Shown: positions 16,729-26,002, counted from the stretch's first letter. The stretch: DNA of 64,000 nucleotides from Bacillota bacterium (GCA_023416655.1 JAEZHK010000071.1:1-64000), one strand, 5' to 3'. The notes: generated from the sequence alone by a model not told the origin. A program made the numbers and translations.

Positions 16729-17516
16729 AGAACGTCGTGGAATTGCAGCTGTGGCAGTTCTCGCTGGTGTACCTGCTGCTGCTGATCGTGCTGGCGGTGA
16801 TGAAGCTTTGCCGGATCGACCGGACGAAGCTCCTCGTCGTCGCAAGCCTACGGATGTCCCTGCAGCTGGCGCTGGCGGGCCTCGTGCTCACCTACATCTT
16901 CAAAAACCCGCACCCGGCATACACGCTATTGTACCTTGCGGGCATGACGGGGTTTGCGATCTACCGGGTGCTGTCCCAGAACAAGGGGCTGAACCGGCGC
17001 TTTCAGTGGATTATCGCTCTGTCCATCGCCTTTTCGGGGCTTATGATCGTCGCGTTCTTCATCTGCGTCGTGGTGGGCGAGAGCCTATTCGACCCGCAGT
17101 ACGTGATCCCCATCGCGGGTATGCTGATGGGCAACACCATGACGGGGGCGACGCTGGGCGTCAAGACCTTCCGGGAGAGCCTGAACGCGCAGCGCGCGCG
17201 GATCGACGCGCTCCTGAACATCGGCGCGGCGCCCGGAAAAGTGCTGATGCCCTTTGTCCGGCAGGCGCTGGAGACGGCGCTCCTGCCCACGCTCAACTCC
17301 ATGGTCGGCATGGGCATCGTGTCGCTGCCGGGCATGATGACCGGGCAGATTTTGTCGGGCACACTGCCGACCACGGCGATCCTCTATCAGATCGCGATCA
17401 TGGTCGCCATCTGCGCGACGGTGTGCCTCTCCTCCTTCGGCGCGCTGTACTTCGGCTACAAGACACTCTATAACCGGCGCAATCAGATCGTTTGGCAAAC
17501 GTCCTCGAAGGTGTAA
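16725..17516 (+). CDS. ABC transporter permease (FetB/YbbM family)
   Basis: A 263-residue integral membrane protein with about seven hydrophobic segments, of the UPF0014 family. Characteristic motifs are MLMGNTMTGATLGVKTFRE near residue 130 and SMVGMGIVSLPGMMTGQIL near 190. GTG 16725 is chosen because it overlaps the preceding stop codon and begins the protein just before its first membrane helix. It should form the membrane part of the FetAB-type exporter. Confidence 0.9.
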   Translation: MKNVVELQLWQFSLVYLLLLIVLAVMKLCRIDRTKLLVVASLRMSLQLALAGLVLTYIFKNPHPAYTLLYLAGMTGFAIYRVLSQNKGLNRRFQWIIALSIAFSGLMIVAFFICVVVGESLFDPQYVIPIAGMLMGNTMTGATLGVKTFRESLNAQRARIDALLNIGAAPGKVLMPFVRQALETALLPTLNSMVGMGIVSLPGMMTGQILSGTLPTTAILYQIAIMVAICATVCLSSFGALYFGYKTLYNRRNQIVWQTSSKV

Positions 17517-17544
17517 CAGAAAACAGAAGAATGCGGGGGAGAGC

Positions 17545-18543
17545 ATGGCCGCGATCGAGGTTTCCCATCTCCACAAGTCCTTTGAGTACTACAAAAAAGA
17601 GGCGGGCCTTCGGAATTCGCTGAAAAACCTCGTCCGCAGGGAGAAGCTGACCAAGGACGCGGTGGGGGACATCTCCTTTCAGATCGAGGCGGGGGACATC
17701 GTGGGCTTTCTCGGGCCGAACGGCGCGGGCAAGACCACCACGCTCAAGATGCTCGCGGGCATCCTCTTCCCGTCGTCGGGCGAGGCGCGCGTCTTGGGCT
17801 ACGTGCCCTGGGAGCGCCAGAACGCTTTCAAGCGCCAGTTCTCCATCGTCATGGGGCAGAAGAGCCAGCTCTGGTGGGACTTGCCCGCAAACGAGTCCTT
17901 CTACCTGAACAAGTGCATCTACCAGATTGACGACGCGCTGTACAAAAAGACCGTGGCGGAGCTTTCAGAATACCTGGACGTGAAGGACCTGATGAGCGTG
18001 CAGGTGCGCAGGCTCTCCCTGGGCGAGCGGATGAAGATGGAGCTGATCGCCTGCCTTCTGCACAACCCAAAGGTCATTTTCCTCGACGAGCCGACCATCG
18101 GCCTCGACTTCACCTCCCAGCGGCGCATCCGCGAGTTCCTCAAATTCTTCAATGCCGAGACGCGCGCCACCATGATCCTGACCAGCCACTACATGGCGGA
18201 CGTGGAGGAGCTGTGCAAAAAGACCATCATCATTAACCGAGGGAACATCATCTACGACGGAGAGCTGCAGGCGATCCGGGACAAGATCAATTCCCGCAAG
18301 GTGATGCGGCTGAAGTTCGCCGCGCCCATAGAGGGCGGGGATTTTGAAAAGTACGGCAGCGTGACGGCGCTGGATGGGGAAGGGCTGACGCTGGAGGTGG
18401 AGCGGGACAGGGTGCAGGGGTGCGCGAACGAGCTGTTGTCCCGGTTCGCCGTCACCGACTTCACCGTGGAGGACATCCCGCTGGAGCGGGGCATTGAAAA
18501 ACTCTACGAGAGGGCGGGGAGTGCGCGTGAAGGCCTTTCGTAA
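17545..18543 (+). CDS. ABC-2 type exporter ATP-binding protein
   Basis: A 332-residue ATPase of the DrrA/NatA/BcrA group. It has Walker A GPNGAGKTT near residues 55-63, an atypical signature LSLGERMKMEL near 150 and Walker B VIFLDEPTIGLD near 175, followed by a C-terminal extension of about 90 residues. The long N-terminal insertion before Walker A (YYKKEAGLRNSLKNLVRRE) is usual for the subfamily that works with two DUF990/ABC-2 permeases. It overlaps the next gene by 17 bp and ends in the Ala-Arg-Glu-Gly-Leu-Ser stretch read through that overlap. Confidence 0.9.
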   Translation: MAAIEVSHLHKSFEYYKKEAGLRNSLKNLVRREKLTKDAVGDISFQIEAGDIVGFLGPNGAGKTTTLKMLAGILFPSSGEARVLGYVPWERQNAFKRQFSIVMGQKSQLWWDLPANESFYLNKCIYQIDDALYKKTVAELSEYLDVKDLMSVQVRRLSLGERMKMELIACLLHNPKVIFLDEPTIGLDFTSQRRIREFLKFFNAETRATMILTSHYMADVEELCKKTIIINRGNIIYDGELQAIRDKINSRKVMRLKFAAPIEGGDFEKYGSVTALDGEGLTLEVERDRVQGCANELLSRFAVTDFTVEDIPLERGIEKLYERAGSAREGLS

Positions 18544-19336
18544 GTACGCCGCCGCTTTCAGCCTGTCGCTGCAGCAGTCCATGGAGTACCGGATGGACTT
18601 CTTCCTGGGGCTGCTCGGAAGCCTGGTGGTCATCCTCGTGCAGTCCTTCCTGTGGACGGCTGTATTCCAGAGCGCCGGGCAGGGCACCGTGGGCGGCTAC
18701 ACCTATTCGCAGCTGATCGCCTACACGGTGTTTTCGGGCCTGGTGGCGAAGCTGGTCTCGGGCGGGTTTGAGCGGGAGATCGCGGACGACATCAAGCTGG
18801 GCGGGCTGAACAAGTTCCTGGCCCAGCCGGTCAGCTACGCGCTATTCCGGTTCATGACGTTCCTCGGCGGCAAGCTGACGCAGCTGATCGTCGGGGCGGG
18901 CCTGACGCTGGCGCTGGTCGCCTACTTCGGCGGCGCCATGAGCCTGACGCACCGGCCGCTGACCCTCGCACTGTTCTTTGTGGTGCTGCTGCTGGCGCTG
19001 GTCATCAACTTCTTCGTGTTCTACATCACAAGCGCCCTCGCCTTCGTCATGACGGAGGTGTGGGGCGTGTTCATCGCCATGCGGCAGGGGAGCTTTCTCC
19101 TCGGCGGGGGCATCTTCCCGCTGGACATGATGGGCGAGGGCATCCGTGCGGTCATGAGGTTCCTGCCGTTTGAGTACACGGTGTTCTTCCCGGCGAACAT
19201 CCTGTGCGGGCGGCTCGGGCCTGCGGAAATCCTGCAAGGGATTGCGTGCCAGCTCTTCTGGATCATCGCCCTATGGGCTGCCAGCCATTTCGCGTGGAAG
19301 GCTGGGCTGAAAAAGCACATCGCGGCGGGCGGATAG
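18527..19336 (+). CDS. ABC-2 family exporter permease subunit 1
   Basis: A 269-residue membrane protein with six predicted hydrophobic segments, of the ABC-2/DUF990 family. An N-terminal amphipathic stretch (YAAAFSLSLQQSMEYRMDFF) leads into the first helix. The conserved region GGFEREIADDIKLGGLNKFLAQPV lies between helices 2 and 3. The GTG start at 18527 is preferred over GTG 18521 because of its spacing from GGGCGGGGA. It probably pairs with the 19361 product in an exporter of unknown substrate. Confidence 0.85.
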   Translation: MKAFRKYAAAFSLSLQQSMEYRMDFFLGLLGSLVVILVQSFLWTAVFQSAGQGTVGGYTYSQLIAYTVFSGLVAKLVSGGFEREIADDIKLGGLNKFLAQPVSYALFRFMTFLGGKLTQLIVGAGLTLALVAYFGGAMSLTHRPLTLALFFVVLLLALVINFFVFYITSALAFVMTEVWGVFIAMRQGSFLLGGGIFPLDMMGEGIRAVMRFLPFEYTVFFPANILCGRLGPAEILQGIACQLFWIIALWAASHFAWKAGLKKHIAAGG

Positions 19337-19360
19337 TGCGATTCGAAAGGAGGGGTGAAC

Positions 19361-20173
19361 ATGGCTTCCATGCTGAAGCGAATTGCGCGATATTTCCGCA
19401 TCTACGGGGTGTTCTTGAAGAACAACCTGATCGGTTTCATGGAGTACCGGGCCAACTTCTACGCCAGCCTGACGATGGAGGTCGTGTTCCTGCTCTCAAA
19501 GCTGGTGTACCTGCTGTTCGCCTACAATTTTGGCTCCCCGATCGGCGGCATGTCCCCGGACCAGACCATGCTGTACGTGGGCGTCTATACGCTGATGATC
19601 GCGATCTACACCGGCGTCTTCATGGAAAACCTGTTCGCGATGTCGGGGCTGGTGACGAGCGGAATGCTTGACATGTACATGACGAAGCCGCTGTCGCTCC
19701 TCTTCATGGTGTCGCTCCGGCGGGTCAACTACGCGATCCCGATCCCTAACCTCGTCGCCGGGCTGACGCTGACGATCACCGCTTGGAAGCGGCTGGGCAT
19801 CGGGCTGGACTTTGCGAGCGTGATGGGGCTGATCGGCATCATCCTCAGCAGCACCATTGTGATGTACGCCATCTTCATGATCCCGCAGGCGCTCTCGTTC
19901 TGGTTCGTCAAGTCCACGTCGGTCACCGAGCTGTCGGACAAAACCTGGGACCTCAACAACATGCCCATGACCATCTACTCCGAGCCGCTCCGGCGCATCG
20001 GCATGTTCGTGGTGCCCATCCTGTTCATGACCAACATGCCCACAATGTACCTGATCGGGCGGATGACGCTTGCCTACGCGATCTGGGTCTGCGCCGCGCC
20101 GCTGGTCTTCTTCCCGCTGCTCCTGGTCCTTTGGAAGTTCGGCGTCCGGCGCTACACAAGCGCCAGCAGCTGA
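19361..20173 (+). CDS. ABC-2 family exporter permease subunit 2
   Basis: A 270-residue membrane protein with six hydrophobic segments and the same overall plan as the upstream gene: SLTMEVVFLLSKLVYLLFA early, and SGMLDMYMTKPLSLLFM at the cytoplasmic loop. AAAGGAGG ends 7 bp before ATG 19361, which decides against the GTG at 19355. ATPase plus two permeases make a complete three-gene exporter. Confidence 0.85.
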   Translation: MASMLKRIARYFRIYGVFLKNNLIGFMEYRANFYASLTMEVVFLLSKLVYLLFAYNFGSPIGGMSPDQTMLYVGVYTLMIAIYTGVFMENLFAMSGLVTSGMLDMYMTKPLSLLFMVSLRRVNYAIPIPNLVAGLTLTITAWKRLGIGLDFASVMGLIGIILSSTIVMYAIFMIPQALSFWFVKSTSVTELSDKTWDLNNMPMTIYSEPLRRIGMFVVPILFMTNMPTMYLIGRMTLAYAIWVCAAPLVFFPLLLVLWKFGVRRYTSASS

Positions 20174-20185
20174 TCCCCCTTGATG

Positions 20186-20231
20186 TGCTGATTTTCCGGC
20201 AATGCCTAATTGGCGCTGCCGGATCATTTTC
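20186..20231. terminator. Bidirectional terminator between convergent genes
   Basis: CCGGCAATGCC (20196-20206) pairs with GGCGCTGCCGG (20212-20222) around TAATT. It has GATTTT on one side and ATCATTTTC on the other, so it can end both the exporter operon and the feo operon. Confidence 0.7.
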
Positions 20232-20236
20232 GGACG

Positions 20237-22381
20237 CTACGCCAGCCCGAAGAGCCTCGCCGCGCCCGCGACGAGCATGCAGATCATAATCCCGGCGGCG
20301 GTGGGGATGAGAAAAGCCGCAAGCGTCCATTTCGCGCTCTGCGTCTCGCGCCGGATGGTGATGAGCGTAGTGCCGCAAGGCCAGTGCATCAGCGAGAACA
20401 GCATGGTGTTCAGCGCGGTCAGCCACGTCCAGCCGTGGCTGATGAAAAGCGCGCGCAGTTCGCCCATGCTGTCCAGGCCCGTCAGCGAACCCGACTGGGT
20501 GTAGCTCATGATGAGGATGGGGATGACCACCTCGTTGGCCGGGAAGCCCAAGAGAAACGCCATCAGGATGTACCCGTCCAGGCCCATGAGCCGCGCGAAC
20601 GGGTCCAGGAAGCCCGCGCAGGCGGTGAGAAGGCTCCCGCCGCTTAAGGGGATGTTGGCCATCAACCAGATGACCAGCCCCGCGGGCGCGGCCACGGCGA
20701 CCGCGCGGCCCAGCACGAACACCGTCCGGTCGAGGACCGATCGGACGATCACCTTGCCAATCTGCGGCCTCCGGTAGGGCGGCAGCTCCAACTGGAACGA
20801 GGAGGGCACGCCCTTCAGGATGGTCTTCGAGAGGAGCCTCGAAACCGCGAGCGTCATCACGACGCCCAGAACGATCACGCCCGTCAGCATCAGGGTCGAT
20901 GTGACGGTGCCCAGCGCGCCGGAGGCGGCGAAGAACATCGCGATGATGGCGATCAGCGTGGGGAAGCGGCCGTTGCAGGGTACAAAGTTGTTGGTCAGGA
21001 TGGCGATCAGCCGCTCCCGCGGGGAGTCGATGATCCTGCAGCCGATCACCCCGCAGGCGTTGCACCCGAAACCCATACACATACTCAGACTCTGTTTGCC
21101 GTGCGCGCAGGCCTTCCGAAAGCCGTTGTCCAGGTTAAACGCCACGCGGGGCAGGTAGCCGAGGTCTTCCAAGAGGGTGAACAGCGGGAAGAAGATGGCC
21201 ATCGGCGGCAGCATGACGGAAACTACCCAGGCGAGCGTCTTGTACATGCCGTCCACCAGGATGCCGCTGAGCCACATGGGGGTTTGAATCCAATCAAAAA
21301 AGCCCTTCAAAGGGTCCATCAACGAAAACAGTCCGCCTGCGAGCAGCGTGGATGGGCCGTTCGCGCCCACGATGGTCAACCAGAAGACGCCTGCGAGCAT
21401 GAGGAACATGAGCGGGATGCCGGCGCGCTTTGAGGTCAGGACCCGGTCGAGCCGAAGGTCCCGTTCGAAGGCTCGTGTCTCGTCCAGGGTGACCGCCTCC
21501 TGGGCGAGGCGCTCGCAGGTCTTCACGATGGTGGAGACGACCTGGTCCCTAAAGCGCTCCGGCGTCACCCCTTCTCGGAGCAGCAGTTCCTCCGCCTCGC
21601 GACATCTTTGCGCGGTTTCCGCGTCCTCCATAAGATCGCAGCCCAGCGATTCCAGCAAGGAGTTTAGCAGATTCCTGTCCTTGTCCAATAGTCTCAGCGC
21701 CACCCAGCGGCTTTCGAGCCGCCCCTGAAGCTGGCGGGCGACCGAAGGCTCCAGGATGGCGATGGCTTGCTCGATGGGCTCCGGGTATGTCAGGCGCAGC
21801 GGCTTTGGGGTAATCGCCCCCTCCGCGACCGCCCGGACCGATGCCATCAGTGCCTCAAGTCCCTTGCCGCTTCGGGCGCTGGTCCCGACGACGGGGATGC
21901 CGAGCAGGCCGGCGAGCCCTTCGAGGTCGATCCGGATGCGCTTCTTGCGCGCCTCGTCCATCAGATTTACGCACAGTACGACCTTGCCGGTGATCTCCAT
22001 CACCTGCAGCGTGAGGTTCAGATTGCGCTCCAGGCACGTTGCGTCCGCCACGACGACGGTCACGTCCGTTCCGCCGAAGCAGATGAAGTCGCGCGCGATC
22101 TCCTCCTCGGTGGAATTTGCCATCAGCGAATACGTGCCCGGAATGTCCACCATGATGTAATCGCCGCCCCGGTAGCGGTATCGCCCCTCGGCGCTGGCGA
22201 CGGTCTTCCCGGGCCAGTTGCCCGTGTGCTGCCTGAGGCCCGTCAGGCCGTTGAAGACCGTGCTCTTGCCCACGTTGGGGTTCCCGCCCAGCGCGACCAC
22301 CCTGTCGCCCGCCTGCTTTTCCTGGGCGCGCGGGCGTTCACCGGCGCTTGCGTCTGCCTTCGCAGGATTGGCCAGATGCAT
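20237..22381 (-). CDS. feoB: Ferrous iron transporter FeoB
   Basis: A 714-residue membrane GTPase for Fe(II) uptake. The N-terminal G domain has G1 GNPNVGKS near residues 32-39, a TVAS switch I region, G3 DIPGTYSL near 78 and G4 NLMD near 140. A helical spacer follows, and then a membrane domain with about eight to ten helices including two Gate-type repeats (CMGFGCNACGVIGCRI and NNFVPCNGRFPTLIAI). ATG 22381 is preceded by TAAGGAGGCG. It lies 12 bp downstream of feoA in the same operon. Its length is typical for the family. Confidence 0.96.
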   Translation of the reverse strand: MHLANPAKADASAGERPRAQEKQAGDRVVALGGNPNVGKSTVFNGLTGLRQHTGNWPGKTVASAEGRYRYRGGDYIMVDIPGTYSLMANSTEEEIARDFICFGGTDVTVVVADATCLERNLNLTLQVMEITGKVVLCVNLMDEARKKRIRIDLEGLAGLLGIPVVGTSARSGKGLEALMASVRAVAEGAITPKPLRLTYPEPIEQAIAILEPSVARQLQGRLESRWVALRLLDKDRNLLNSLLESLGCDLMEDAETAQRCREAEELLLREGVTPERFRDQVVSTIVKTCERLAQEAVTLDETRAFERDLRLDRVLTSKRAGIPLMFLMLAGVFWLTIVGANGPSTLLAGGLFSLMDPLKGFFDWIQTPMWLSGILVDGMYKTLAWVVSVMLPPMAIFFPLFTLLEDLGYLPRVAFNLDNGFRKACAHGKQSLSMCMGFGCNACGVIGCRIIDSPRERLIAILTNNFVPCNGRFPTLIAIIAMFFAASGALGTVTSTLMLTGVIVLGVVMTLAVSRLLSKTILKGVPSSFQLELPPYRRPQIGKVIVRSVLDRTVFVLGRAVAVAAPAGLVIWLMANIPLSGGSLLTACAGFLDPFARLMGLDGYILMAFLLGFPANEVVIPILIMSYTQSGSLTGLDSMGELRALFISHGWTWLTALNTMLFSLMHWPCGTTLITIRRETQSAKWTLAAFLIPTAAGIMICMLVAGAARLFGLA

Positions 22382-22393
22382 TCAAACGCCTCC

Positions 22394-22645
22394 TTACTCT
22401 TGTTTGTTCTGCGCCGAGACCATGATTCCGGACGCCGCGTCCGCCCTGAGCGCGATCACCGCGCCGCGGATGCGGTAGGCCACAGGATTTCCGGACGGGC
22501 TCCGGAACAGGGCCTGAATCTCCGTGCCCTCGACGATCCCAAGGTCCAGAAGCCGCCGCCGGACGGAGCCGCACGCCTTGAGCGCGGTCACCCTGGCCGT
22601 CCGGCCGATGGGCAGCCGGTTCAACGGAAGTTCGCCGTCCAGCAT
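22394..22645 (-). CDS. feoA: Ferrous iron transport protein FeoA
   Basis: An 83-residue SH3-like domain protein that assists FeoB. It has the family pattern LPIGRTARVTAL, then RRRLLDLGIVEGTEIQALFRSPSGNPVAYRIRG split across the two beta halves. ATG 22645 is chosen over longer upstream reading because GGAGAGGGG precedes it and the SH3-like domain starts within ten residues. It is the first gene of the feo operon. No clear Fur or IdeR box was seen upstream. Confidence 0.93.
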   Translation of the reverse strand: MLDGELPLNRLPIGRTARVTALKACGSVRRRLLDLGIVEGTEIQALFRSPSGNPVAYRIRGAVIALRADAASGIMVSAQNKQE

Positions 22646-22882
22646 CCCTGTCGCCCCTCTCCGATGGAAAATGGCCGCGTGAAAACCGCTCCCTTTCGCC
22701 AATCTATGAGGTTTTCCGGGCGTATGTTCCGGGCGACCGCGGGCCGGGTGACCGCGCATGCCGCGTGGGCCCTTGCCGTCCGCGTACTGGGTTGACGCTT
22801 CTCCGGATAAGTGCGTGGACGATTGCCACCGCCCTGCGGAAGCCGAAAAATCGGCGCGCGAAGGAGGCAATGGAAAATTAAC

Positions 22883-22932
22883 GCAGAAAAATGTAAAATA
22901 CACTTGACATTTAGTCTGCGGAGCATTACTAT
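22883..22932 (+). promoter_or_regulatory. Promoter with overlapping inverted repeat
   Basis: TTGACA (22904-22909) and TACTAT (22927-22932) have 17-bp spacing, upstream of the membrane protein/XRE pair. An imperfect inverted repeat, GCAGAAAAATGT (22883-22894) and ACATTTAGTCTGC (22907-22919), overlaps the -35. It may be the operator for the XRE protein of this unit. The feo promoter, in the opposite direction, was not identified. Confidence 0.65.
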
Positions 22933-22968
22933 TTGACCAGAACGAATTACATGAAGGAGTTGCGGGCC

Positions 22969-23463
22969 ATGTCGTATCAGGAGAAGAGGGCCATTGTGAA
23001 CATCTTGACGGGCGTGCTGGTCATGGCGTCCTACTTAATCTACGCGCTGAACCGGTTCCACGCAAATCAGGCGGATCTGACCGACATGAAGGCCTGGGCG
23101 GTCATGATGCTGACGTTCATCGGCATCGGCGTCGTGGTGATGATCGTGATGCAGGTCATCTTCCACATCGCGATGTCCGTCGCGGTCGCCGTCCGGCAGC
23201 GGAACCTCACGGACAAGGAGATCGAGAAGGCCGTGGAGGCGGCCGTCGTCGAGGATGAGATGGACCGGCTGATCGAGCTGAAGGCCATGAAGGCCGGGTT
23301 TGCGGTGGCGGGGGCCGGGTTTGTCGGGGCGCTCGTCGCGGTGGCGCTGGGCTGCCCCGGCGGGGTGCTGCTCAACATCCTGTTCCTGTCCTTCTCGCTT
23401 GGCTCCGTGGCCGAGGGGGCGCTGAGCATCTACTACTACAGGGCGGGTGTGAAAAATGGCTGA
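22969..23463 (+). CDS. Four-helix membrane protein (DUF2178-like)
   Basis: A 164-residue integral membrane protein with two N-terminal hydrophobic segments, a charged central loop (DKEIEKAVEAAVVEDEMDRLIELKAMKA read in part) and two C-terminal segments. The arrangement matches DUF2178-type proteins that are regularly encoded next to a small XRE regulator. ATG 22969 follows AAGGAG at about 10 bp. It overlaps the regulator gene by 8 bp, so the two are translationally coupled. Its function is unknown. Confidence 0.75.
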   Translation: MSYQEKRAIVNILTGVLVMASYLIYALNRFHANQADLTDMKAWAVMMLTFIGIGVVVMIVMQVIFHIAMSVAVAVRQRNLTDKEIEKAVEAAVVEDEMDRLIELKAMKAGFAVAGAGFVGALVAVALGCPGGVLLNILFLSFSLGSVAEGALSIYYYRAGVKNG

Positions 23464-23680
23464 CAAGACGAGGATCACCAACAACATCCGCAGGCTCCGC
23501 TTTTTCGCAAGTGAAATGACGCAGCAGGAGCTGGCCGAGCGGGCGGGGGTTTCGCGGCAGACCATCATCGCGGTCGAGGCGGGCAAGTATTCGCCGTCGC
23601 TGGAGCTGGCGTTTAAGATCGCCGTCGCTTTCGGGGTCCCCATCGGCGAGGTTTTCGGGTACGAGAAGGAGGAAGGGTAG
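23456..23680 (+). CDS. Small XRE-family HTH regulator
   Basis: A 74-residue protein that is essentially one Cro/C1-type helix-turn-helix domain: RLRFFASEMTQQELAERAG, VSRQTIIAVEAGKYSPSLEL and a C-terminal GEVFGYEKEEG tail. Such stand-alone regulators (YozG-like) commonly control the membrane protein gene next to them. It overlaps that gene by 8 bp. The candidate operator is the inverted repeat at 22883-22919. Confidence 0.88.
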   Translation: MADKTRITNNIRRLRFFASEMTQQELAERAGVSRQTIIAVEAGKYSPSLELAFKIAVAFGVPIGEVFGYEKEEG

Positions 23681-23850
23681 TGGATTCGCAATGAACCTGC
23701 TTTCCACCAACCGGGCTTTGTTTCCGCGGGAGATCCTGATGGCGCTGGCGTTTCCGATGATTCTGAACGAGGTTTTTCCGGGGGTTCTGGTTTCTTTTCA
23801 GGGGATTTCGCCCCGGCTCGACTGCCCTGTAAGGGCAAAGGAGGATTGCG

Positions 23851-24792
23851 ATGAAAGCTGCGGTTTTTGAAGGGAAGAAAGCGCCGGATATTCTGGCGAT
23901 TCGAGAAGTCGCAAGGCCGGAACCCGGGGACGGCCAGGTGCTGGTGCAGGTCGTCGCCGCGTCGGTCAACGCCGCGGACATCCGCTCCATGCGGATGGGG
24001 ATCGTGCGCAAGGGGAAGATCATGGGGGCCGACATCGCCGGGCGGGTCGAGGCGGTTGGCAAAAATGTCACGAGGTTTCGGCGCGGCGACGAGGTGTTGG
24101 CGGAACTCCCCACGCCCGGTTTCGGGGGCTTCGCGGAATACGCCGTGTCGCCTGAGGCGAGGATGGTCTTGAAACCTTCGGGCATCCCCTTCGAGGAGGC
24201 TGCGGCGCTGCCGATGGCGTCCTGCACGGCGCTGCAGGCGCTCAGGAACTGGGGTGGCATCAAGGCTGGGCAGAAGGTGCTGATTGTGGGCGCGAGCGGC
24301 GGGGTGGGCACCTACGCGGTACAGCTCGCCAAGCACCTTGGCGCGGAGGTGACCGCCGTGTCCAGCGCGAGGAGCGCGGCGAAAGCGGCGGAGCTGGGCG
24401 CGGATCGCGTCCTCGACTACGCAAAGGGAGATTTCACCCGGAGCAGCGACCGCTACGACCGCATCCTCGCCGTCAACGGCAGCTACCCGCTGACCGCGTA
24501 CCGCCGCCTGCTGGCGGAAAACGGCGTATGCGTCTTCGTCGGGGGCGCGCTGAAGCAGATTTTCAAATGCATGCTGTTCGGCGCGCTATACTCCACGGGC
24601 GGCAGGCGGTTTCACGTCCTCTCGGCAAGGCCTGACGCGGAGGATCTGGCGTACGTCGTGGACCTGGTGGCGCGCGGTGTGGTCACACCAGTGATCGACA
24701 GGCGTTACCCGTTCAGCGAGACTGCCGAAGCCGTGCGCTATGTGAACGAAGGCCACGCCCGGGGGAAGGTCGTCGTGCGGGTTGGATCATAA
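23851..24792 (+). CDS. Quinone oxidoreductase-like NAD(P)-dependent dehydrogenase (MDR)
   Basis: A 313-residue zinc-independent medium-chain reductase. The GroES-like N-terminal domain has VVAASVNAADIRSM, and the Rossmann motif GASGGVGTYAVQLAK is near residue 148. Catalytic zinc ligands (GHE and cysteines) are absent, which places it with quinone oxidoreductase-like enzymes. AAAGGAGGATTGCG precedes ATG 23851, with a small GCCC/GGGC hairpin just before it. The 170 bp between this gene and the XRE gene shows no supported feature. Confidence 0.88.
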   Translation: MKAAVFEGKKAPDILAIREVARPEPGDGQVLVQVVAASVNAADIRSMRMGIVRKGKIMGADIAGRVEAVGKNVTRFRRGDEVLAELPTPGFGGFAEYAVSPEARMVLKPSGIPFEEAAALPMASCTALQALRNWGGIKAGQKVLIVGASGGVGTYAVQLAKHLGAEVTAVSSARSAAKAAELGADRVLDYAKGDFTRSSDRYDRILAVNGSYPLTAYRRLLAENGVCVFVGGALKQIFKCMLFGALYSTGGRRFHVLSARPDAEDLAYVVDLVARGVVTPVIDRRYPFSETAEAVRYVNEGHARGKVVVRVGS

Positions 24793-24809
24793 GCGTTTTT
24801 ACCCAAACC

Positions 24810-24839
24810 TTGACAGAATCCCTTCGCTGGTTTTATGAT
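24810..24839 (+). promoter_or_regulatory. Promoter of the hexuronate operon
   Basis: TTGACA (24810-24815) and TATGAT (24834-24839) with 18-bp spacing lie about 97 bp before the first gene of the operon. No clear GntR- or LacI-type operator was recognised. Confidence 0.65.
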
Positions 24840-24935
24840 GAACCTGAACGTAATGCAATCACCCGCCGCCGCCGGATGCAAGTTCAGCCGACGGCGGTCC
24901 CGTGTTGTGCTGGCGGATCAAAGGAGGAATCGGGC

Positions 24936-26000
24936 ATGAGGGTCGAACAGCTGGAGACGCCCGCGCTGGTCCTGGACCTGGACGCGATGGAAGAGAATAT
25001 CCGCGAGATGCGGCGGCTTTTAGAGGGCACGGGCATTGCGCTCAGGCCCCACTACAAGTCCCACAAGTGCGTGGAACTGGCCCGGCGGCAGATCGCGGAG
25101 GGCGCGAAGGGCATCACCTGCGCCAAGCTCGGCGAGGCGGAGGACCTGATCCAGGCGGGGATCGGGGACGTGCTGATCGCAAACCAGATCGTCGACCCCG
25201 CGAAGATCGCTAGGCTGGCGCACCTTGCGAAATGCTGCCGGTTGACCGTCTGCGTTGATGACATACACAATGTGCGAAGCCTCTCGGAAGCGGCGGCCCG
25301 GGCGGGCGCGACGATCCATTGCCTTGTGGAGTACGACGTGGGCATGAAGCGCTGCGGCGCGCGCACGCAGGAGGAGTTTCTTGCGCTTGCGCGGGCGGTC
25401 ATGGCCTCGGAGGGCTTGACCTTCGACGGCATCCAGGCCTATGCGGGCAACCTGTCCCATGAGGAGGACCGGGACGCGCGCGAGCGGGAGTCGGAAGTGG
25501 TTGAGCGGAAGCTCCGGTCGCTGATCGCCTTTTTGAACGAGCACGGCGTCGTCGCGCGCGAGGTCAGCGGCGTGAGCACCGGCACCGTCGAATTCAAGCG
25601 ACGGGGCGGCGTGTACACCGAGGTCCAGGCGGGCAGTTACCTTTTCATGGACGCGGCCTACGCGCGGCTCAGCCCCGGTTTTCGGCATTCGCTGTTCATT
25701 TACGCCACGGTGGTCAGCACGGCGGGCGGGAAAGTCATCACCGACGCGGGCATGAAGAGCTGCTCCGTCGATCAGGGGAACCCCGTCTACGAGGCGTTCC
25801 CGGACGCGCTCGTTTCCATGAGTGAGGAGCACGCCGCGTTCGAAGGCAACCCCGAGAAGCCCTGCCGCGTTGGTGATGTGCTGCGCGCGGTCCCCGGCCA
25901 CGGCTGCACCACCGTCAACCTGCACGACCGGATCTATCTGATGCGCAGCGGCGAGATCGTCGGCTTTTTGCCGGTGACAAGCCGCGGAAAGAGCAGGTAA
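24936..26000 (+). CDS. Fold-type III PLP enzyme (D-threonine aldolase/D-serine dehydratase-like)
   Basis: A 354-residue PLP enzyme of the DSD1/D-threonine aldolase family. The alanine-racemase-type N-terminal barrel carries the PLP lysine in RPHYKSHK near residues 33-40. The C-terminal part has SEEHAAF and PGHGCTTVNLHD, where His and Cys match the metal site of DSD1-type enzymes. ATG 24936 follows AAGGAGGAATCGGGC. It is the first gene of the hexuronate operon and ends 2 bp before uxaB. Its reaction there could be an aldol cleavage on a sugar-acid derivative, which is an inference; D-amino-acid activity is the family default. Confidence 0.85.
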   Translation: MRVEQLETPALVLDLDAMEENIREMRRLLEGTGIALRPHYKSHKCVELARRQIAEGAKGITCAKLGEAEDLIQAGIGDVLIANQIVDPAKIARLAHLAKCCRLTVCVDDIHNVRSLSEAAARAGATIHCLVEYDVGMKRCGARTQEEFLALARAVMASEGLTFDGIQAYAGNLSHEEDRDARERESEVVERKLRSLIAFLNEHGVVAREVSGVSTGTVEFKRRGGVYTEVQAGSYLFMDAAYARLSPGFRHSLFIYATVVSTAGGKVITDAGMKSCSVDQGNPVYEAFPDALVSMSEEHAAFEGNPEKPCRVGDVLRAVPGHGCTTVNLHDRIYLMRSGEIVGFLPVTSRGKSR

Positions 26001-26002
26001 GT

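Noticed and set aside
23681..23850. Small open frame between XRE gene and the reductase gene
   Set aside because: A 59-codon reading runs through the start of the downstream gene in another frame with no ribosome binding site or recognisable domain.
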